Assembly: GCA_023443925.1 (NCBI GenBank)
Contig: JAEZSL010000084.1
Coordinates: 1-35,480, forward strand
DNA length: 35,480 nt
Direction: 5' to 3'
Source of the DNA: Bacillota bacterium
GTDB taxonomy: Bacteria; Bacillota_A; Clostridia; Lachnospirales; Lachnospiraceae
Part shown: positions 30,080 to 35,480 of the stretch, piece by piece
How positions within the stretch are numbered: the first letter of the stretch is position 1
Layout of the letters: each line of letters starts with the position of its first letter
Made by a program: the position numbers and the translations under genes
Notes under the pieces: generated by a model
Databases searched by the model: none
Seen by the model: only the letters and a program-made list of their open reading frames with translations
What the model was told of the DNA's origin: nothing

Positions 30080-31428
30080 AAATGGTTGGCGGCACGCTAA
30101 TTTATTATTTTTTGAGAAGAGCCGGTTTTAACATGATGTCACTGGCGGCTACCGGTGAACATCCAAGCTTATGTAAAACTTCTTCTCCGTGATAAAAGCT
30201 GAATGTTTCGTAGGGACTACGATTATTTAGCTTTTTTCTTTTGTAAGAATTGATGTGATTCATCATCAATTCGATATCCTCCTGCGTGAGGTTGTTGAAA
30301 CTTGTACCTTTTGGCAGAACTCTTCGTATTAGTTCATGGTTTACTTCAATTGCTCCTTTTTGATAAGGACTGCCCGCATCACAATAGAATACTTTCGTTC
30401 GCAAAAACGGCATTGTTGGGCGGTATTCAAGCGCCTTCGGATTCGAAAACTCACTTCCATTGTCGGTAAGAATAACAGGGAACAGACTGTTGAAGGTATC
30501 TTTTCCCAGATCCTTATCAAGCTGGTCGAATATATCTATTACAGTCTTTGATGTATTTGCATCCCTCAAAAAGGCAAGCATAAGGCTGCATTCTACAAAA
30601 TGAATGGTGAGAAGACATTTGCCACCTTTTGATCCGATGACAGAATCCATCTGAACAACTGCAGTATCAGGGTTCTTATCCATAAAAGCTTCAAATGCCT
30701 CATAATTACGGCCGATGCGACAGCCTTTATCCACTTTAAACTCAGGCTTTTTATACCGCTCGCGAAACTTTACTTTCCTTGGAAGATCAATGTTTCTGAC
30801 ATCAAACAGACATGCGTCAATGTAATTGTAAATAGTTTTTTCGCTGCACATCAGCTCATCCTGATGAGTGATATAGATCTGGTTTACCGACTGACCTTTC
30901 TTAACCAAAGGAGAAATAACCTCATTTAATCTGGCTATTTCATCTTCGGATACACACAAGCCACTTCGTGATTGTGAAATAGTTTCGTGAGCTTTTATAT
31001 GGGCGTGTTCAGCATCATAAATGTTTTTCATAAGTGAACAATTAACAATTGTATTACAGCCGTTGCAAATGTATGGAACTCTGAATCTGGCTGTACAGAT
31101 TTCCTCCATAAACTCGGGGCAGCTGTTATTGCATGAAGTGCACAGTTTACAATAGATATCAGATTTTCTGGAACACTCCTTGCCGCATACTTTTTTCAAC
31201 CGACAGTTAAAACGGTTCTTACAGGCATTGAAGGGAAATCCGGGAGATCCTGTGGCAATTTCCGAACTGTACTTTCGAACTTCTCTGGAGATGGTTGTTG
31301 GATTCTTATCCAACCTGCGACTGATTTCTTTAAATGAAAGGCTTTCTTTCAGATATTTCTGTAGCTCAAGTCTTTCCTCATAAGTAAAAAACTTAGACAT
31401 ATATCCTCCAATCTGCCGCCAACTGTTT
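30080..31428 (-). mobile_element. IS30-family insertion sequence, apparently intact
   Basis: Encloses a full transposase gene. The ends carry the inverted repeat GTTGGCGGCA (30085-30094) / TGCCGCCAAC (31414-31423), with partial extension to about AAAtgGTTGGCGGCA. The outer limits are uncertain by several bases and no target duplication could be fixed by eye. Confidence 0.7.
30105..31400 (-). CDS. IS30-family transposase
   Basis: 431 aa, full length. N-terminal helix-turn-helix at ~22-42 (FKEISRRLDKNPTTISREVR) for terminal repeat binding. A Cys-rich segment with about a dozen Cys between residues 60 and 121 (C60, C66, C72, C76, C84, C87, C90, C94 and others) suggests zinc binding. The DDE catalytic core has Asp252 (QMDSVIG), Asp313 (LTDNGSEF) and probably Glu352 (GAIEVNHEL). 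IS30 transposases cut and circularise the element. The gene has no frameshift or stop, so it may be active. A GGAGGATATAT site precedes the start. Confidence 0.93.
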   Translation of the reverse strand: MSKFFTYEERLELQKYLKESLSFKEISRRLDKNPTTISREVRKYSSEIATGSPGFPFNACKNRFNCRLKKVCGKECSRKSDIYCKLCTSCNNSCPEFMEEICTARFRVPYICNGCNTIVNCSLMKNIYDAEHAHIKAHETISQSRSGLCVSEDEIARLNEVISPLVKKGQSVNQIYITHQDELMCSEKTIYNYIDACLFDVRNIDLPRKVKFRERYKKPEFKVDKGCRIGRNYEAFEAFMDKNPDTAVVQMDSVIGSKGGKCLLTIHFVECSLMLAFLRDANTSKTVIDIFDQLDKDLGKDTFNSLFPVILTDNGSEFSNPKALEYRPTMPFLRTKVFYCDAGSPYQKGAIEVNHELIRRVLPKGTSFNNLTQEDIELMMNHINSYKRKKLNNRSPYETFSFYHGEEVLHKLGCSPVAASDIMLKPALLKK

Positions 31429-31460
31429 TAGGATATATGAGTTTTAAACTTATGAAAACA

Positions 31461-31490
31461 AAAAAGACTGGAATAAACCAATCTTTTTGT
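31461..31490. terminator. Hairpin terminator beside the IS30 element
   Basis: AAAAAGACTGG (31461-31471) pairs with CCAATCTTTTT (31478-31488) with one mismatch; usable on both strands. It would block readthrough between the IS and the DUF2975 operon. Confidence 0.65.
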
Positions 31491-31497
31491 AAGCCGG

Positions 31498-31567
31498 GAT
31501 GCAACCACCTGGCATAGGGATTTTATTTAGGAGTAACTACTCAATCTGGAATCGGGAGGGTTGCATC
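31498..31567. repeat. Inverted repeat GATGCAACC/GGTTGCATC with nested hairpin
   Basis: Arms 31498-31506 and 31559-31567 are perfect; inside lies the small palindrome GAGTA-AC-TACTC (31531-31542). Could be a structured leader RNA or a small palindromic element. Confidence 0.45.
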
Positions 31568-31605
31568 TCGTTTTACAATTGAGGAACGGTTTATAATACA
31601 TTTAA

Positions 31606-31635
31606 ACGATCTGAAGAGGAACGATCTGAAGAAAA
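31606..31635 (+). repeat. 15-bp tandem duplication
   Basis: ACGATCTGAAGAGGA (31606-31620) is followed directly by ACGATCTGAAGAAAA (31621-31635). It lies in the 5' leader of the DUF2975 gene and may reflect slippage. Confidence 0.65.
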
Positions 31636-31726
31636 TTGCTTTTTAAAAATAGAGCTTTTAAAATAGAACAGGTTTAAAAACACAATTAAACTAAACAGCA
31701 ATTTTAAGTTAAGAGGAGATGTAAGA

Positions 31727-32206
31727 ATGAAACAGCATGAAATTGCAAAATGGCTAAAGATTATTTGTTTTGGTATTGCAGTTATGGGAGTAATTTTTTT
31801 CGGATTAATTATTCCAAATCTAGCGGTGGAGAGCAGGCAGCAGTATCCGGAGGTAGATTTTTTATTTTGGCCGGGATTAATCAGCACCTGGGTTATAGGG
31901 GTGCTCTGTTATGCAATCCTATATCAGTTCTGGAAGGTATGCATTCAGATTGGCCGGGATAATTCCTTTTCCTGGGAAAATTCAAAATCATTTATTGCTA
32001 TCAGTAAGTTTGCCGCAGGAATTTCATTAATCTCTTTTGGAGCTATGTGTTTCCTGGGGGCTAATAAATGGCTGAACCCGGGTATTATGCTTTTAATAAT
32101 AGGTGTAATTTTTATCGGTATTATAATTACTGTTCTGGCAGCAGCCTTGTCCCATCTAATATTAAAAGCCTATGAGCTGAAACAGGAAAATGAACTTACG
32201 ATCTGA
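31727..32206 (+). CDS. DUF2975 membrane protein
   Basis: 159 aa with four hydrophobic segments (~10-31, 47-66, 91-109, 117-142). The family is defined by this four-helix layout and the central QIGRDNSFSWEN segment, and is almost always followed by a short YozG-type HTH gene, as here (10 bp downstream). AAGAGGAG precedes the ATG. The role is unknown; it likely forms a membrane partner for the regulator. Confidence 0.85.
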   Translation: MKQHEIAKWLKIICFGIAVMGVIFFGLIIPNLAVESRQQYPEVDFLFWPGLISTWVIGVLCYAILYQFWKVCIQIGRDNSFSWENSKSFIAISKFAAGISLISFGAMCFLGANKWLNPGIMLLIIGVIFIGIIITVLAAALSHLILKAYELKQENELTI

Positions 32207-32216
32207 GGTGAAATGA

Positions 32217-32432
32217 ATGGCAATTATCATTAATATAGATGTGATGCTGGCAAAAAGAAAAATGAGTGTCACGGAACTGGCAGATAAAGTGGGAATTACT
32301 ATGGCTAACATTTCCATATTAAAAAATGGGAAAGCAAAAGCCTTAAAAATAAATACCCTGAATAAAATTTGTTATGCCCTGGAGTGTCAGCCTGGAGATA
32401 TCCTTGAATGGAAAAAGGAGGAAGATTTTTAA
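32217..32432 (+). CDS. YozG-like Cro/CI-type HTH regulator
   Basis: 71 aa, a single helix-turn-helix: VMLAKRKMSVTELADKVG, ITMANISILKNGKAKALKIN and TLNKICYALECQPGDILEW, diagnostic of the small YozG/XRE family. Start ATG 32217 follows GAGGTG. It links the DUF2975 gene to the DUF4173 gene, with which it shares one base (TAATGG). It probably regulates this operon. Confidence 0.92.
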   Translation: MAIIINIDVMLAKRKMSVTELADKVGITMANISILKNGKAKALKINTLNKICYALECQPGDILEWKKEEDF

Positions 32433-33931
32433 TGGAAGAGAATCAAAATGTTTTAAATCATAGGAACGCAGAGTCAAAAAAGGAAGAAAAGTTAGAATTT
32501 AGCAGGTTGGATTGTATCTATGCCTATCTTATGTTAGCAGCAGGTTTTTGCTTTATTCGGTTTGCGGTATGGAATGTGACCGGCTTGTTTACAACCGTCT
32601 TTTTTATGGTATTTGCCTTTGCCTGCCTGTTTTATCTTAAAAAACATGACTATAAGCTTTACCGCTTTCATAAAATAAGTTTTGGACTGATTATAGCCTT
32701 CAGTCTTGTGTTTTCGATCACTGCGAATTTCTTTATTAAGTTTTTAAATCTTATATTTTTGCTGCTATTGGGAATTTACTGGGTTTATTCCGTATGTAAG
32801 AAAAATACGAAACTAGAACGCTTTTTCCTGCCGGATATGTGTAAAGCGGTGTTGGTAATGCCGTTTGCGAGTTTTGGCAAGGCTTTAAATGCCATCGTAT
32901 ACTCAACCGGTAAGTCAAAAACAGGTAATAACATTAAACTGGTGCTATTAGGACTGGTGGTAACGGTTCCCCTTACCATGTTTGTTGCTATGCTGTTAAT
33001 CAGTGCTGACAGCGGGGTGGAAGCGGTATTAAATTCCCTGTTTGGCAATGTATTTGAACGTGGCTTTCTTATCTTTATGCAGCTTAGTATGGGAATCCCG
33101 GTAACTTTATATATCTTTGGTATGCTCTATTCCAATGTTAATAAGATAGCTGGCAACGGTCTTAATGAAGAACAATACGAGGATAAGTTAAGAAGTATAA
33201 GAATTTTTCCAAATCTCGCAATGTATTCCGGGGTAACACCGGTCTGCATTTTATATGTACTGTTTTTTGTTCTGCAATTAAAGTATTTTATATCCGCTTT
33301 TACGGGAGTACTGCCGGAAGCTTACAGTTATGCGGAGTATGCCAGAAAAGGATTTTTTGAATTATCAGTCATTGCAGTTATTAACCTGCTGATACTTCTG
33401 CTGATTAATTACCTTTCAAAACAGTCAGGAGAGAATAAACCACTATTACTGAAAGTGTATTCGGTTCTTATAGCCGTATTCACCATACTATTGATCGTAA
33501 CGGCTCTCAGCAAGATGATATTATACATTAACAATTACGGCCTGACTCAGCTCAGAGTCTATACCTCCTGGTTTATGCTGCTGCTGGCAGTGGTAAATAT
33601 ACTTATCATATTAAAGCAGTTCCGGTATACTTTTAATTTTATAAAATATGCGGTAATAACCTTTGTACTTTTCTTTGGCATTTTGTCCTTTTCCAATGTG
33701 GACGGCAATATCGCAAAGTATAATATAAAAATGTACCAGGCAGGCTATCTGAATGAACTGGATGTTTATGCACTATGCAGCTTATCGGATGACGCCTTGG
33801 TTTATGTAATGAAAGAAGGGTTGGACACACAGGATTACCTGGAGGGGAAGCTGGATATCTATAAGCACAATCCCTATTTTACGTATAATCTCTCTTCTTT
33901 CAGGGTTAAAAAATTACTGGAAGAGGAATAA
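32432..33931 (+). CDS. DUF4173/DUF4153 polytopic membrane protein
   Basis: 499 aa from ATG 32432, which follows AAGGAGG (32415-32421); an upstream in-frame ATG at 32408 would sit before that site. Around ten hydrophobic segments span residues ~25-420. Family features include YAEYARKGFFELSVIAVINL and LRVYTSWFMLLLAVVNI, with a C-terminal outer part (NVDGNIAKYNIKMYQAGYL). Function is unknown; in many Firmicutes it accompanies DUF2975/HTH genes. Its stop is 11 bp from the stop of the convergent NUDIX gene, with no terminator visible between them. Confidence 0.88.
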   Translation: MEENQNVLNHRNAESKKEEKLEFSRLDCIYAYLMLAAGFCFIRFAVWNVTGLFTTVFFMVFAFACLFYLKKHDYKLYRFHKISFGLIIAFSLVFSITANFFIKFLNLIFLLLLGIYWVYSVCKKNTKLERFFLPDMCKAVLVMPFASFGKALNAIVYSTGKSKTGNNIKLVLLGLVVTVPLTMFVAMLLISADSGVEAVLNSLFGNVFERGFLIFMQLSMGIPVTLYIFGMLYSNVNKIAGNGLNEEQYEDKLRSIRIFPNLAMYSGVTPVCILYVLFFVLQLKYFISAFTGVLPEAYSYAEYARKGFFELSVIAVINLLILLLINYLSKQSGENKPLLLKVYSVLIAVFTILLIVTALSKMILYINNYGLTQLRVYTSWFMLLLAVVNILIILKQFRYTFNFIKYAVITFVLFFGILSFSNVDGNIAKYNIKMYQAGYLNELDVYALCSLSDDALVYVMKEGLDTQDYLEGKLDIYKHNPYFTYNLSSFRVKKLLEEE

Positions 33932-33942
33932 GGAAAGGAACA

Positions 33943-34395
33943 TTATAAAAGTTTTAATTCCCACTGGCCATCTTTTCTATGGTAATAACATTCATTGAGG
34001 GTATCGTTATCAAAAACCTCAACCATAGATTCAAAGTCGTCTGCAAGCCGGTAATGCTGTAACTGATCCCTTTGGATCCAGAGCACATTACCCTCTTCGG
34101 AGCCTGTTAATTCACCGGAAAACTGATCTGTTTTAAAGAACAGCACCACATACCGTTCCTCGTTTTTCGTTTGAAATTGCTTTACTCCGCAGAGCCTGGG
34201 ATTTTCAATTGTTAGGCCGGTTTCTTCGAATACCTCCCGTTTTACGGATTCGACGAAAGATTCGCCCGGCTCTACATGACCTCCGGGGAAGCAGACTCCC
34301 GGCCAGTTTTTATCAACTCTGTCCTGAACCAAAATTTTATCCTTATCATATACCATACAAAGAGTGGTAAATTCCGCTTTTTCACTTCTGTTCAT
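33943..34395 (-). CDS. NUDIX hydrolase (MutT/8-oxo-dGTPase-like)
   Basis: 150 aa. A complete Nudix box, G39-x5-E45-x7-R53-E54-V-x-E57-E58-x-G60, supports metal-dependent hydrolysis of a nucleoside diphosphate derivative. Strand LCMVYDKDKILVQDRV precedes it and WPGVCFPGGHVEPGE leads into it, the form typical of 8-oxo-dGTP diphosphatases of Firmicutes; substrate not provable. GGGAGG precedes the start. It follows the HAD gene by 16 bp in an operon. Confidence 0.9.
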   Translation of the reverse strand: MNRSEKAEFTTLCMVYDKDKILVQDRVDKNWPGVCFPGGHVEPGESFVESVKREVFEETGLTIENPRLCGVKQFQTKNEERYVVLFFKTDQFSGELTGSEEGNVLWIQRDQLQHYRLADDFESMVEVFDNDTLNECYYHRKDGQWELKLL

Positions 34396-34411
34396 TTCTT
34401 AAGCCTCCCGC

Positions 34412-35134
34412 TTACAGATCAGGTAGTTCCCTTATAAATTCCAGCAGGTCTTCAAATCCGCCTTGTTTATAACCGGAGATATCGGTTTCTTCTTTGTTTA
34501 TAATGCAGTCCTTTAATAAGTAAGTATCCATTCCAAGAACTGACACGCACATATCCTCCGCTACGTCGTTGCCGACCATAATGCAATCGGAGGATTTTTT
34601 TTGTATTATGTTTAGGATCTCCGTATAGTAATCCGGGTTTGGTTTGCAGAAAGCTGCATTTTCATAAGTAGTTATGTGCATAAAATCCTCAGCCGACAGT
34701 CCTGCCCAGCTAATTCTGGCCTGGGTAGCTACCCGGGGAAATATAGGGTTTGTGGCAAGAACCAAGGTATAGCCTTTCTCTTTTAATATACGGATACATT
34801 CCTTTGCAAGGGGATTGGCAGAGGTTGTGCTTTTAGCCAGGTTAAACTCATTTTGATAAAATTCATCAAAAACCGGCTCCAGGCTGCGGATTTCTTCACC
34901 TAATATTTCGCTGAAGGTATTCCAGAAACGTTGTTCATTTGTCATAGACCCGTCATTGCCGATCATGGCATAGGTGCCGGTCCATACGGCTTTCGTCAGT
35001 TTTTGAACATCGATGCCATGTGGAATTATCTTCATGGCCAAGGCTTTAAAATAGGACTCCAGAAATAGTTCCTGACTGGGCATGGGTAATAAGGTTCCGT
35101 CCAAATCAAATATAAAGGTATTAATTGATTGCAT
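34412..35134 (-). CDS. HAD-superfamily hydrolase (phosphatase-like)
   Basis: 240 aa. Motif I is FDLDGTLL (Asp10 nucleophile, Asp12), motif II LVLATNP, motif III Lys in CKPNPDYY, and motif IV MVGNDVAEDM. A cap-like helical insert lies between ~20 and 105. These enzymes dephosphorylate small metabolites; the substrate cannot be read from sequence. First gene of a two-gene minus-strand operon with the NUDIX hydrolase, a combination suggesting nucleotide or metabolite clean-up. Confidence 0.9.
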   Translation of the reverse strand: MQSINTFIFDLDGTLLPMPSQELFLESYFKALAMKIIPHGIDVQKLTKAVWTGTYAMIGNDGSMTNEQRFWNTFSEILGEEIRSLEPVFDEFYQNEFNLAKSTTSANPLAKECIRILKEKGYTLVLATNPIFPRVATQARISWAGLSAEDFMHITTYENAAFCKPNPDYYTEILNIIQKKSSDCIMVGNDVAEDMCVSVLGMDTYLLKDCIINKEETDISGYKQGGFEDLLEFIRELPDL

Positions 35135-35310
35135 TGTTTTTCTCCGCTTCTATTTATTTAAAACTATAATTATTATTTTATTTATGTATATAAAATCTCT
35201 GCGGCAGGTTGTGCCTGTCCGGATTTTGTACCTGGATTGCTGAATGATTACCTGGTCTTATAAAACAACAGGTATTTGTTTTTTAATGTGGGATACAATT
35301 TTCTGCTCCG

Positions 35311-35478
35311 TTACTCCAGGCGTTTTAATACGCCTAGACAGGGAGAAAAATAAATAAGATAATTTTGATATTCCACATAGGTTCCATATTTATTTCTATA
35401 AACATCCAAAGCATCTTTTAAATAATCTTCTGTAATATCCAGGTATTCTGCCATGGTATACAGACTGGTGCAGCCGAC
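35311..35478 (-). CDS. C-terminal end of a protein resembling ImmA/IrrE-type peptidases (5' end outside window)
   Basis: An open minus-strand frame enters from the right edge and stops at 35311-35313. The 55 visible residues include TSLYTMAEYLDITEDYLKDA, then YRNKYGTYVEYQNY and LIYFSPCLGVLKRL. The pattern resembles the C-terminal end of small ImmA/IrrE-like peptidases of Firmicutes, in which a helical AEYLxVTEEFLxEAL part is followed by a YxVxYxxYxIYFxPxLGV strand pair. The catalytic HEXXH lies outside the window, so the call is tentative. Confidence 0.5.
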   Translation of the reverse strand, partial: VGCTSLYTMAEYLDITEDYLKDALDVYRNKYGTYVEYQNYLIYFSPCLGVLKRLE

Positions 35479-35480
35479 TT

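Larger units (their letters stand above)
29310..30104. other. Insertion-sequence debris field
   Basis: Holds a terminator (29451-29479), a decayed IS30 transposase fragment (29513-29690), three ATTTTTAAG-type repeats beginning exactly where that fragment ends (29691-29728), six phased TTTGTAA repeats (29843-29965), and the left end of an intact IS30-family element (from ~30080). No intact gene. Confidence 0.65.
31401..31726. other. Interval between IS30 element and DUF2975 operon
   Basis: Contains the IS end, a terminator (31461-31490), a long-range inverted repeat (31498-31567), a TATAAT -10 candidate (31592-31597) and a 15-bp tandem duplication (31606-31635) in the leader of the next gene. 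Confidence 0.55.

Overview
The window reads as a chromosomal segment of an AT-rich, low-GC Gram-positive anaerobe, most likely a clostridium of the Lachnospiraceae type. This is inferred from the gene families (ECF sigma/DUF4179 pairs, BlaI/M56 pairs, PadR/DUF1700, WYL regulator, HelD, PstS carrying Big_2 domains, DUF2975/YozG/DUF4173), from strong AGGAGG-type ribosome sites, and from the absence of Gram-negative features. There are no rRNA, tRNA or CRISPR genes.

Layout: 1-5.1 kb has the tail of a nitroreductase-like gene, a secreted/membrane beta-lactamase-family serine hydrolase, and a lipoprotein flavoenzyme (FMN-binding plus fumarate-reductase-like FAD domain) behind a clear promoter with a 12-bp palindromic operator. 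5.6-9.5 kb has an ECF sigma factor with its DUF4179 partner, a WYL regulator and an Fpg/Nei-like protein lacking the catalytic N-terminal proline. 9.7-12.5 kb has a BlaI-type repressor and an M56 (BlaR1-like) membrane protease whose extracellular part is an NlpC/P60 domain with Ala in place of the catalytic Cys, then a possible ART-fold protein. 12.7-14.35 kb is a very AT-rich cassette (secreted protein, LytTR regulator, small membrane protein) ending at a decayed IS256-type element that abuts helD. 16.6-17.6 kb is a gene-free stretch with repeats and hairpins. 17.6-21.7 kb has a second BlaI/M56 pair and a PadR/DUF1700/lipoprotein operon. 22-26 kb is pstS-pstC-pstA-pstB with PhoB/PhoP-like boxes and no phoU. 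26.6-29.3 kb has a second ECF sigma/DUF4179 pair and a DUF3788 gene. 29.5-31.5 kb is an insertion-sequence graveyard: an IS30 fragment, short repeat arrays resembling IS ends, and an intact IS30-family element. 31.7-35.5 kb has a DUF2975/HTH/DUF4173 operon facing a HAD-NUDIX pair and the tail of a possible ImmA/IrrE-type gene.

The unifying theme is envelope sensing. At least six units couple a cytoplasmic DNA-binding regulator to a membrane partner (two sigma/DUF4179, two BlaI/M56, PadR/DUF1700, HTH/DUF2975; LytTR/membrane protein is a possible seventh). The most novel item is the BlaI/M56 system with a catalytically dead NlpC/P60 domain, which could sense peptidoglycan fragments where classical BlaR1 senses beta-lactams. 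That role is inference; the domain architecture and the Cys-to-Ala change are read directly from the sequence.
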